From positions 186,001 through 250,000 of the forward strand of contig CANQLI010000003.1 of assembly GCA_947624675.1 (NCBI GenBank): a stretch of 64,000 nt of DNA, in the 5' to 3' direction. The position numbers were made by a program, and so were the translations under genes. Each line of letters starts with the position of its first letter. The first letter of the stretch is position 1. The stretch is from an uncultured Clostridia bacterium. GTDB taxonomy: Bacteria; Bacillota; Clostridia; Oscillospirales; Ruminococcaceae. Below the pieces are notes generated by a model. It was not told where the DNA came from. It saw only the letters and a program-made list of their open reading frames with translations, and made no database searches. Positions 9,552 through 16,264 of this stretch are shown here, in pieces.

Positions 9552-10763
9552 CTATCCCTTTATCATTTTTTCAAGGAGAGTGTACCCCTTTTCAACGAAT
9601 ACACCACTTGACTTACAGGTTTTTTCATTAAAACAATCGGCACCCTTTTTCTCATCATTCTTTTTATATATCATATAAGGAATAGGATCATTAGTGTGAG
9701 TTCTTAGACTAAGCGGTGTAGCGTGATCAGGCATAATAAGCACACTGTAATCATCACCTGACTCATCAAGTGCCGCGAGCACAGGACCTAAAATCTTTTC
9801 ATCTATAAGCTCTATTGAGCGCTTTTTGTTTTCAATTTCATGTCTGTGTCCGCATTCATCTGGAGCCTCAATATGAATATAAACAAAATCCTGACCCTTT
9901 TTAAATTCATCTATTGCTGCCTTGGCTTTGCCCTCAAAGTTGGTGTCTATGTATCCTGTTGCGCCTTCAACATCTACTACATTCATTCCGCTGAATTTAC
10001 CGATTCCCTTTAATAAATCGACCGCTGAGATCATTGAACCGCTGAGACCGTACTTCTCCTTAAAGGGTGTGAGAGATGCTCTCTTCCCTTCTCCCCAGAG
10101 CCACATTGAATTTGCAGGACGAAGTCCTCTTTTCTCGCGCTCCTTATTTATAGGGTGTTCCTTTAAAATGTCATAGCTTTTTACCATCATATCGTAAAGC
10201 TTTTCTGCATTTTTATGTCTTGGAATATAATCCTTGATAGGTTTACCTGTTATATCGTGCGGCGGAGTAAGAGTACCTACATCTGTCGTTCCGTCGTTCC
10301 ATATAAGGCAGTGACGATATGAAACACCGCTGTAAAGCTGAAATTCTTCACAGTTAAAATTCTCCGCAAGAGTCTTTACTATTTCCCTGGCTTCAGCAGT
10401 TGAAATGTCGTCTGCACAATAATCAAGTATCGTCTTATCCTCATAATTTTTCTCCGAAGAAAGCGTTACAAGATTACATCTGAACGACACATCTGTGGGC
10501 TTCATATCAATTCCTATTGATCCTGCCTCAAGAGGCGAACGACCTGTATAGTAGATCATAGGGTCGTATCCCAAAACGGACAAGTTTGCAACATCACTTC
10601 CGGGCTTCATAGAGTCTGCAACCGTTTTAACAAGACCGAGCTCAGATTTTTTTGCGAGTCTATCCATATTAGGAGTATGAGCCGCTTCTAACGGTGTTTT
10701 ACCTCCGAATTCGGGAATGTCGTAATCCGCCATACCGTCACATAATAAAACCAAATACTTCAT
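9552..10763 (-). CDS. apgM: archaeal-type cofactor-independent phosphoglycerate mutase family (alkaline phosphatase fold)
   Basis: A 403-residue member of the alkaline-phosphatase superfamily. The N-terminal LLCDGMAD is a metal-binding motif, and GSDVANLSVLGYDP carries the probable phospho-acceptor Ser. IHIEAPDECGHR and IMPDHATP supply the remaining metal ligands. This is the archaeal-type BPG-independent phosphoglycerate mutase, not the classical GpmI (which is longer) or GpmA. The same family in some bacteria has been proposed to act as a homoserine kinase, so the substrate is uncertain. It starts 21 bases after the phospholipase C-like gene and is followed 7 bases later by the serine hydrolase gene. 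No threonine-pathway gene is adjacent to support the homoserine role. Confidence 0.8.
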   Translation of the reverse strand: MKYLVLLCDGMADYDIPEFGGKTPLEAAHTPNMDRLAKKSELGLVKTVADSMKPGSDVANLSVLGYDPMIYYTGRSPLEAGSIGIDMKPTDVSFRCNLVTLSSEKNYEDKTILDYCADDISTAEAREIVKTLAENFNCEEFQLYSGVSYRHCLIWNDGTTDVGTLTPPHDITGKPIKDYIPRHKNAEKLYDMMVKSYDILKEHPINKEREKRGLRPANSMWLWGEGKRASLTPFKEKYGLSGSMISAVDLLKGIGKFSGMNVVDVEGATGYIDTNFEGKAKAAIDEFKKGQDFVYIHIEAPDECGHRHEIENKKRSIELIDEKILGPVLAALDESGDDYSVLIMPDHATPLSLRTHTNDPIPYMIYKKNDEKKGADCFNEKTCKSSGVFVEKGYTLLEKMIKG

Positions 10764-10784
10764 TTATATGTTTCTCCTTTCAAA

Positions 10785-11885
10785 TCAGACGATTTTAATT
10801 TGCCAATAAAATTCGCATCTTAACGGGTCAAAAAATTTAGCTTTAATATTTTTTCCGTCAACAGTGATATATCTCTCGCCGACAGAATACTCTGTTGATA
10901 TTAAATAACCTTTGTCGGTCTTTGTAATCCTAACGGCGCCTTGTTCACCGGCTTTTGAAAATGAAAAACCGAATTTTCCTTCGGAAACAAGAAAATCGCT
11001 GTTGCTTTTTAAAAAAAGCTTATTATTCATCTCTTCAAGAGTAAAAACAGCAACGCTGCTCCTGTGATTTGAGGCATAAGCCTTTTTCCTCTTTCGGCAT
11101 ATATAACAGCCGTTGGACATAAGATAAAAGCTGTCATTTATTTTTAAACCGTTATAGCTTTTAACATAATCAAATATCTTAACAATCAAAACATATGATG
11201 CGGCAAAACTGGTAGGAAGCATTTCAGACAAACACAGCATAAACCTCTCACGGTCAAGCGACACCATATCCGAATAAAATTCGGACGACTTTTCTGCCAG
11301 TTCACCAAACATATCCCCAATTGACATCGGAATATATTTTGATTCAAATGCCGAAAGATCCTTTATATCGTCATTTGTAAAACGCTCCATATTAGCTCTT
11401 GAGAATATCTCATACATATGATGCGGATTTTTCCTGTGCGGAATTGAAATAAGGTTTGTTGTATGCACAGAACAGCAAATATCCATAACAAAATGAAGCG
11501 CTCTACCTAAACACTCGGCAAACATACGCTCGTTACCCGCTTCATAATATATCGCCGCTAGAGTTATGTTTTCTTCGCACATTGTTCTTGCCGTTCTTGA
11601 AAACTTACCGAGACGGTTCTTATAATAGCCGCCGATCTTTTTACTTTTACTGCCGTTTTTTAAGACGGGAGAATAGTAGTGAGCGCCGCTTCCTTTATTT
11701 ATATCTCCTTTAAAGTCAGGTACTATAACATATTTAGCTATAAGCTCTTTAAGCGGTAACAGCTCTTCATAAATATCGCTACACCTATTTTTTAAAAGTT
11801 CAAAGCTCATTTCAAAAATGTATGAATGCGTAGGCGAAAACCAAGCATCAGCTCTTATAGCCTTAAAAGGATTAAACACTTTCAT
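10785..11885 (-). CDS. zinc phospholipase C / alpha-toxin N-domain-like protein without signal peptide
   Basis: A 366-residue protein. Residues 1 to about 240 match the zinc phospholipase C fold (Clostridium alpha-toxin and Bacillus cereus PLC). All nine metal ligands of that family can be placed: W15, H20 (SPTHSY), D57 (VPDF), H69 (GAHYY), H131, D135 and H141 (RALHFVMDICCSVH), H155 and E159 (HHMYE). In alpha-toxin the Trp is the mature N-terminal residue, whereas here 14 residues precede it and there is no signal peptide, so location and maturation are unclear. Residues about 250-366 are a beta-rich C-terminal domain that I do not recognise. Its ATG overlaps the end of a small membrane-protein gene by 14 bases. 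The substrate is unknown: phospholipid, or nucleic acid as in related P1 nucleases. Confidence 0.7.
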   Translation of the reverse strand: MKVFNPFKAIRADAWFSPTHSYIFEMSFELLKNRCSDIYEELLPLKELIAKYVIVPDFKGDINKGSGAHYYSPVLKNGSKSKKIGGYYKNRLGKFSRTARTMCEENITLAAIYYEAGNERMFAECLGRALHFVMDICCSVHTTNLISIPHRKNPHHMYEIFSRANMERFTNDDIKDLSAFESKYIPMSIGDMFGELAEKSSEFYSDMVSLDRERFMLCLSEMLPTSFAASYVLIVKIFDYVKSYNGLKINDSFYLMSNGCYICRKRKKAYASNHRSSVAVFTLEEMNNKLFLKSNSDFLVSEGKFGFSFSKAGEQGAVRITKTDKGYLISTEYSVGERYITVDGKNIKAKFFDPLRCEFYWQIKIV

Positions 11886-12150
11886 TATTTATTTCCCTTT
11901 GCTTGTTATAAATTTCAAGGCACTTTTGATAGTCAAGCGCACCGTCTTTGACCTTCTGCACCTCTATCCGGTTTGATACAGTGTTAAGAGTATTATAAGC
12001 TGTCTTTTCAATTCGGTTAAATCGCTTGATGTATTTTTTTAAAGGCTTTTTCTTTTTTTTACCGAGAATAAAACATACTCCTAATGCAAATATACCTGCA
12101 ATTATGTGTAAAGTCTTATTTATCTGACCTACAAATTCAATTTTAGCCAT
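11872..12150 (-). CDS. small membrane protein of unknown function, first gene of the PLC-like operon
   Basis: A 92-residue protein not assigned to a family. It has one hydrophobic segment (residues about 13-29, LHIIAGIFALGVCFILG), then a strongly basic stretch KKKKKPLKKYIKR and a mostly helical tail. The start ATG at 12150 is preceded by GGAGGG, and a clear promoter lies 30-58 bases upstream, so it is a real first gene of an operon. Its 3' end overlaps the phospholipase C-like gene by 14 bases, which implies translational coupling and suggests that the two proteins act together, perhaps with this one as a membrane tether. Confidence 0.65.
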   Translation of the reverse strand: MAKIEFVGQINKTLHIIAGIFALGVCFILGKKKKKPLKKYIKRFNRIEKTAYNTLNTVSNRIEVQKVKDGALDYQKCLEIYNKQREINNESV

Positions 12151-12179
12151 ACTCCACCCTCCGTAAAATTTACCTTTAT

Positions 12180-12208
12180 ATTATACAACACATTTTGGTA
12201 ATATTCAA
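12180..12208 (-). promoter_or_regulatory. sigma-A promoter of the PLC-like operon
   Basis: Minus-strand TTGAAT (12203-12208), a 17-base spacer and TATAAT (12180-12185), placed 30 bases from the start of the 92-residue gene. It is divergent from the rnpB promoter, with 56 bases between the two -35 boxes. Confidence 0.8.
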
Positions 12209-12264
12209 TAGCTGAAAAAAATATTTAATGAGCCGAACCTTAATTGAATAAACACCTAAGATAC

Positions 12265-12292
12265 TTGACAAATCCGTAAAATTTCTTATAAT
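12265..12292 (+). promoter_or_regulatory. sigma-A promoter of rnpB
   Basis: Perfect consensus boxes TTGACA (12265-12270) and TATAAT (12287-12292) with a 16-base spacer. The expected start of transcription, about 12299-12300, coincides with the first base of the P1 helix of RNase P RNA. Confidence 0.9.
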
Positions 12293-12299
12293 AATAAAT

Positions 12300-12643
12300 G
12301 CGAGTAAGCTATGCGGTAGCTTAGCGGATGTACGCTAAGAGGAAAGTCCGAGCATCACAGAGCAGGATAGCTGCTAACGGCAGCCGAGGGTGACCTCCGA
12401 GCCAGTGCAACAGAAATATACCGCCGCTTTTGCGGTAAGGGTGGAAAGGCGAGGTAAGAGCTCACCGGGTCGTCGGTGACGGCGACGCCATGTAAACCTT
12501 ATCCGATGCAACTCCAATGGTAAGCGTTAAAAGTCAATGGCTGCTCGTCAGACTTGCGCTTATAGGAGGCTAAAGGCGTATGGCAACATACGCACAAGAT
12601 AGATTACCGCACTCGACAAAACTCGGCTTATAGGCTTAGTCGC
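12300..12643 (+). ncRNA. rnpB: RNase P RNA component (M1 RNA, bacterial class A-like)
   Basis: This is the catalytic RNA of RNase P, which removes 5' leaders from pre-tRNAs. Recognisable conserved blocks are GAGGAAAGTCCGAGC near 12339-12353, the ACAGAAA stretch near 12410, GGTGGAAAGGCGAGGTAAGAG near 12440-12461, and the 3' part ending CTCGGCTTATAGGC. The ends GCGAGTAAGCTA (12300-12311) and TAGGCTTAGTCGC (12631-12643) pair as helix P1 with one mismatch, which sets the boundaries and gives a length of 344 bases. It has its own perfect promoter and terminator. It is the only gene found on the plus strand of this window, so it lies head-on to all its neighbours. Confidence 0.95.
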
Positions 12644-12648
12644 ACAAA

Positions 12649-12679
12649 AACACCGCTGTGTTCATCAGCGGTGTTTTTT
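12649..12679 (+). terminator. intrinsic terminator of rnpB
   Basis: Perfect 10-bp stem AACACCGCTG / CAGCGGTGTT (12649-12658 and 12666-12675) with a 7-base loop, running into a six-T tract on the plus strand, five bases after the rnpB P1 helix. Confidence 0.92.
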
Positions 12680-12689
12680 GTGTGCTATA

Positions 12690-12721
12690 CAAAGAAAAGC
12701 GGCTCATAAAAATGAACCGCT
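12690..12721 (-). terminator. intrinsic terminator of the secreted-protein gene
   Basis: Minus-strand hairpin with 10-bp arms (12712-12721 and 12698-12707, one G-T pair) and a 4-base loop, followed by TTTTCTTT. It lies 22 bases after the stop of the 340-residue secreted-protein gene and faces the rnpB terminator, so the two convergent genes are insulated from each other. Confidence 0.85.
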
Positions 12722-12742
12722 AAATTGTTTTAATTAACAAAA

Positions 12743-13765
12743 TTACTTTCTCTTCTTTGCAAGAACGATTGCTACACCTGCAAGAGCGATTCCGCCAAGA
12801 GCAAGACCTGCTGTTGCACCTGTGTTAGCACCGGTTGATGTAGATGGAGCAGTAGTTGTGGTGTTGTTGTCAGCAGCAGCCTGAGTTGACGGCTGAGCAG
12901 CATTATTGTTGTTACCACCTGTTGTTCCTGTTGTACCTGTTGTGTTGGAAGTAGCTGGAGTTCCACCGCCAAGACCTGAAAGTGTAAATGTAACCTCGAT
13001 CTTTCTAGCATCAATCTCGTCTGCCGGAGGATCTATAAGGCAACAACCCTTCTTAGCAGAAATACCGTAAGCATTATTGATCTCAATTCTGTAATTGTAG
13101 TTGTTATCCTCAATGTTTCCTGTGTAAACCTTAGACGGATCAAATTTTGCTTCTACACCGTCAAACTTGATACTGTCAACGGTAGCCTTAATAGCTGAAG
13201 CCTTGTAAGGACCAGGGTTGCAGTTGAATGAGTCAGTTCCGGTAAGCGGCTTATCCATAGTCTTATGAGTTAATGTTTCGCCGTCAAGTACCTCTGTACC
13301 GTCAACAAGACCTATAATATCTACAGTGAAAACTGTAGGTGCAAAGATATTAGCAAGATACGCATCCTCAGGACCTAAGTCCGGACAGTTCATATTAGTC
13401 GGACGATAGTAACCGTCTGGGTCCTTAAAGATTTTACCGGTAATATATTGATCACCACCAACAGTATCACCGTCAGCAGGCGCCTCAACAGCAACAGTAT
13501 ATGTACCGTCACCCTTTACAAGAGCGTCCTGACCGAATCCACCTTCGCACTGACCTTCATAAGTAGGTTTCTTATCAGTTTTTGCACCGTTAGGAAACAT
13601 TGAAGTCCAGCTTGAGAATTCATTTGAAGTAATAAACATACATGCTACATATCCGTCCGTTGGCGGTGTCCAAGTTAGAGCAGCAGACGCAGTAGTAGCA
13701 CTAACAGCTACAGATGCCAGAACAGAAACTGCAGCAACGCTTGCAATAATTTTCTTTAACTTCAT
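12743..13765 (-). CDS. secreted protein of unknown function with C-terminal sorting-like anchor
   Basis: A 340-residue exported protein with a signal peptide (residues 1-28, cleavage near ASA). The mature part (about 30-255) is beta-rich and contains several Cys (GGCC-like KKGCCLIDPP, NCPDLGP, NCNPGP) and Trp residues. I do not recognise this domain, although the overall look fits Ruminococcaceae surface or cellulosome-associated modules. A low-complexity Gly/Thr/Asn/Ala linker spans about 255-312. It is followed by NTGATAG, a membrane segment (about 317-336) and the basic end KKRK, a layout like a sortase signal but without LPXTG. It has its own strong promoter and terminator, so it is monocistronic. 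The glutamine/leucine-rich reading in another frame is an artefact of the linker. Confidence 0.75.
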   Translation of the reverse strand: MKLKKIIASVAAVSVLASVAVSATTASAALTWTPPTDGYVACMFITSNEFSSWTSMFPNGAKTDKKPTYEGQCEGGFGQDALVKGDGTYTVAVEAPADGDTVGGDQYITGKIFKDPDGYYRPTNMNCPDLGPEDAYLANIFAPTVFTVDIIGLVDGTEVLDGETLTHKTMDKPLTGTDSFNCNPGPYKASAIKATVDSIKFDGVEAKFDPSKVYTGNIEDNNYNYRIEINNAYGISAKKGCCLIDPPADEIDARKIEVTFTLSGLGGGTPATSNTTGTTGTTGGNNNNAAQPSTQAAADNNTTTTAPSTSTGANTGATAGLALGGIALAGVAIVLAKKRK

Positions 13766-13799
13766 TGCAAAAAACTCCTTTACATAAATTTATACATAT

Positions 13800-13828
13800 A
13801 TAATACAGCATTTGACCTATCTTTTCAA
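13800..13828 (-). promoter_or_regulatory. sigma-A promoter of the secreted-protein gene, in a 340-base gene-free region
   Basis: Minus-strand TTGAAA (13823-13828), a 17-base spacer and TATTAT (13800-13805), 34 bases ahead of the ATG with GGAG as ribosome-binding site. The rest of the gene-free stretch 13766-14107 is AT-rich and holds only this promoter and the terminator of the upstream lipoprotein gene. A weaker TTGACA-like box is present near 13930, but no matching -10 box was found. Confidence 0.65.
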
Positions 13829-14036
13829 TGTACTTTTTATACAAAATTAGCTCATTGTTTCTAGCTATTTTAGACAAAAATTTTATTTATCAATGTACAG
13901 TGCTTTACTATTATTTTGAAAAAATACTGTCAAAGCATGCTGTCTGTCAAATTATGCTGCAATATATTAAGACTGCTAATTATGAATAAACTTTGAATAT
14001 TGTAAACTTTCTGTTACAAAACATAGTTTATTTTAT

Positions 14037-14063
14037 GAAAAATGTACGTTTGCGTACATTTTT
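14037..14063 (-). terminator. intrinsic terminator of the lipoprotein gene, possibly bidirectional
   Basis: Perfect 11-bp stem AAAAATGTACG / CGTACATTTTT (14038-14048 and 14053-14063) with a TTTG loop. Because the A/T ends of the stem supply T-tracts on both strands, it can act in either direction. It lies 45 bases after the stop at 14108. Confidence 0.75.
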
Positions 14064-14107
14064 TCCTGATTTTGCGCTGTTAGTGAGAGGTGTTATAAAA
14101 TGACAGA

Positions 14108-14926
14108 TTACTTTATACCGAAGTAACCGTATTTTATAAGATCACTTGATGTTTCTTTTGTGCCGTCCGGATAGGTTGTAACCTGAAAAACATAATCTTT
14201 AAATCCCTTGACCATTGCGTAAAAGCATCTAAAAGAATATGTGTTTCCGGGTTTGTAGTCGACATCCTTTTCAAGCGTCAAGTCGCTGACTGTCGAAAGA
14301 CCTATATATGTAGATGTACCGTCTGCTGAGGGAATTCCACCACCTTTGATAGTTGTGACAGTGAAATCTTCATCAGGTGAAGAGATGTTACCCGTAACAT
14401 CGGATTTTGGAAAATCAGCAGGAACCTTTACCTCATAATCAAGTATGCAAAGCTCACAGTCGCTCGGTATCTTGAGTTCAGAAACATCTATTTGACCGTA
14501 TTCAGAGCTGACCTTGTTGTTCTGCTCAATTGCTGCCTTGACATAATCTGCATCTTCAGATTGAGTTGTGATCTTAGTTATTCTAAAATCGACATTATGG
14601 TATGTCTTATCTTCTACTGCATAAATAGCAGATTTTGCCCACTCGCCAAGAGGTACAGGCTTCTCCTTAGAGGTTGAGGTTAGATCAATAGCTGAAGAAG
14701 TGTCATCGTCTCCAGTAGATTGAGCCTCCGTAGTTTCTTCATCTGTCGCCTCTTCAGTAGTGCTTTCTTCACTGCTTTCCTCAGGCTCGTTTGTCTCGTT
14801 TTCTGTTACATCACTCTGTGACGAAACACTATCGTCTTTTTTGTTAGATGATCCCTCGGACTCACCGCAAGCGGCAAGTGATGCGACCATCAAAATGCTG
14901 AGTGCAAACGCTAAAAGTTTTTTCAT
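14108..14926 (-). CDS. lipoprotein of unknown function with acidic linker
   Basis: A 272-residue lipoprotein. The signal peptide ends in the lipobox LAAC with Cys20 as the lipidated residue. Residues about 22-85 are a Ser/Thr/Glu/Asp-rich linker, very low in hydrophobic residues, as in many extracytoplasmic Firmicute lipoproteins. Residues about 88-272 form a globular beta-rich domain (for example NVDFRITKITTQ, LCILDYEVKVPADFP, YSFRCFYAMVKG). This resembles the immunoglobulin-like DUF4352-type folds found in such lipoproteins, but the assignment is only a resemblance. The start ATG at 14926 has AGGAGGA upstream. It stands alone between the U32 gene and a terminator, with no clear partner. Confidence 0.7.
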   Translation of the reverse strand: MKKLLAFALSILMVASLAACGESEGSSNKKDDSVSSQSDVTENETNEPEESSEESTTEEATDEETTEAQSTGDDDTSSAIDLTSTSKEKPVPLGEWAKSAIYAVEDKTYHNVDFRITKITTQSEDADYVKAAIEQNNKVSSEYGQIDVSELKIPSDCELCILDYEVKVPADFPKSDVTGNISSPDEDFTVTTIKGGGIPSADGTSTYIGLSTVSDLTLEKDVDYKPGNTYSFRCFYAMVKGFKDYVFQVTTYPDGTKETSSDLIKYGYFGIK

Positions 14927-14995
14927 TTTTTTCCTCCTAATTTATATTTATTTACAAACCCCATTAAGGGATATTGCCTAAAATGACATATTGTC

Positions 14996-16237
14996 TTAAG
15001 TCTGCTTTTTCATCCTAATAATAGAATTTTTAACAAAGCTCATATCACAGTCGAGTGAAAACTTCATTGTTGCGTGGTTTGCAGTTTCAAGTTCAGCTCC
15101 GTTTTCGTCGTAAATTTTGTCGGCAATTAGTGTTACGGGCTGTTTCCCGGGCGACAGTATCTCGAGCTCGTCACCTCTGCAAAACTTGTTCCGCTGTGTA
15201 CAGTAAATTCTTTTTCCGTCACAGCTGTCAACGACTCCTACAACATCGTACTCTCTGATATATCCGTTGTCACCGTAATACTGATAATCACCCGACGGGT
15301 CGTTCGGATGTCCGAAGAAAAAGCCTGTACAATATGCCCTGTGGCTGACTTTAAAGACCTCATCAAAAACCCACTCGGGGCAGCCTTCAAGAGTACCGTG
15401 AGAAAGATAATAGTCTACCGCGATTCTGTAAGCGTTTGTGATGACCGAAACATAATAAGACGACTTAGCTCTTCCCTCAATTTTAAGGCTGCAAACTCCG
15501 GCGTCGGCAAGCTTATCGATATGCCTTATCATACACATATCCTTTGAGTTTAAAATATATGTCCCCTTTTCATCTTCAAAAACAGGAAAAAACTGCCCTT
15601 CTCGCTTTTCCTCCATAAGGTGGTACCCCCATCTGCAAGGCTGGGCACATTCACCTCTGTTTGCGTCGCGGTTTACAAGGTATTGAGAGAGCAGACATCT
15701 TCCGGAAAAGCTTACGCACATAGCGCCGTGGACAAAACACTCAATATCCAGCTCCTTAGGAGTTTTTGCCCTTATTTCAGAAATTTCCTCTAAAGACAGC
15801 TCTCTTGCAAGGACCACACGCTTTGCGCCCATATTATAAAACTCGTTAGCCGTAACATAGTTTACGATTCCAGCCTGAGTTGAAATATGGATCTCCATAT
15901 CAGGAGCGAACCTTTTTACAAGTGACAGCACGCCGATGTCGCTTACAATTACCGCATCGACTTCTGCTGCCGTCGCATTGTTTATAAATTTCTCGAAGCC
16001 TGATATTTCGGTGTTGGAAGGAAGAGTATTACAGGTCAGATAAACCTTAACATTCTTAGAATGCGCTTTTTTGACTGCCGACATAAGACCTTCAGATGAA
16101 AAATTTGCTGGACCGGCTCTCATACCGAACTGTTCACCGCCGAGGTAGACCGCATCAGCACCAAAATCAAGAGCAGCGTCAAGCCGCTCCTGATCTCCCA
16201 CAGGCGCCAATACCTCAAGCTTATTTATTGACTTCAA
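14996..16237 (-). CDS. trhP: U32 peptidase-family protein, probable tRNA hydroxylation protein TrhP
   Basis: A 413-residue U32-family protein. It has the TIM-barrel-like N-terminal region (LEVLAPVGDQERLDAALDFGADAVYLGG) and the family signature around ECFVHGAMCVSFSGRCLLSQ. Cys residues follow at ANRGECAQPCRWGY and in the KIEGRAKS region, which suggests an iron-sulfur cluster. Members long named collagenase-like peptidases (YegQ, YrrO) are now known to make 5-hydroxyuridine at tRNA position 34 (TrhP) or to modify 23S rRNA (RlhA). The length and single-domain layout fit TrhP2/YrrO. The start is TTG at 16237 with GGGGAG about 10 bases upstream. It directly follows mltG, as yrrO does in many Firmicutes. 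Confidence 0.85.
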   Translation of the reverse strand: MKSINKLEVLAPVGDQERLDAALDFGADAVYLGGEQFGMRAGPANFSSEGLMSAVKKAHSKNVKVYLTCNTLPSNTEISGFEKFINNATAAEVDAVIVSDIGVLSLVKRFAPDMEIHISTQAGIVNYVTANEFYNMGAKRVVLARELSLEEISEIRAKTPKELDIECFVHGAMCVSFSGRCLLSQYLVNRDANRGECAQPCRWGYHLMEEKREGQFFPVFEDEKGTYILNSKDMCMIRHIDKLADAGVCSLKIEGRAKSSYYVSVITNAYRIAVDYYLSHGTLEGCPEWVFDEVFKVSHRAYCTGFFFGHPNDPSGDYQYYGDNGYIREYDVVGVVDSCDGKRIYCTQRNKFCRGDELEILSPGKQPVTLIADKIYDENGAELETANHATMKFSLDCDMSFVKNSIIRMKKQT

Positions 16238-16264
16238 TTTAATATAACTCCCCTTGAGCTCAGC

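Noticed and set aside
12772..13014. 80-codon Gln/Leu-rich frame within the secreted-protein gene
   Set aside because: It is an out-of-frame reading of the Gly/Thr/Asn linker, a low-complexity artefact.
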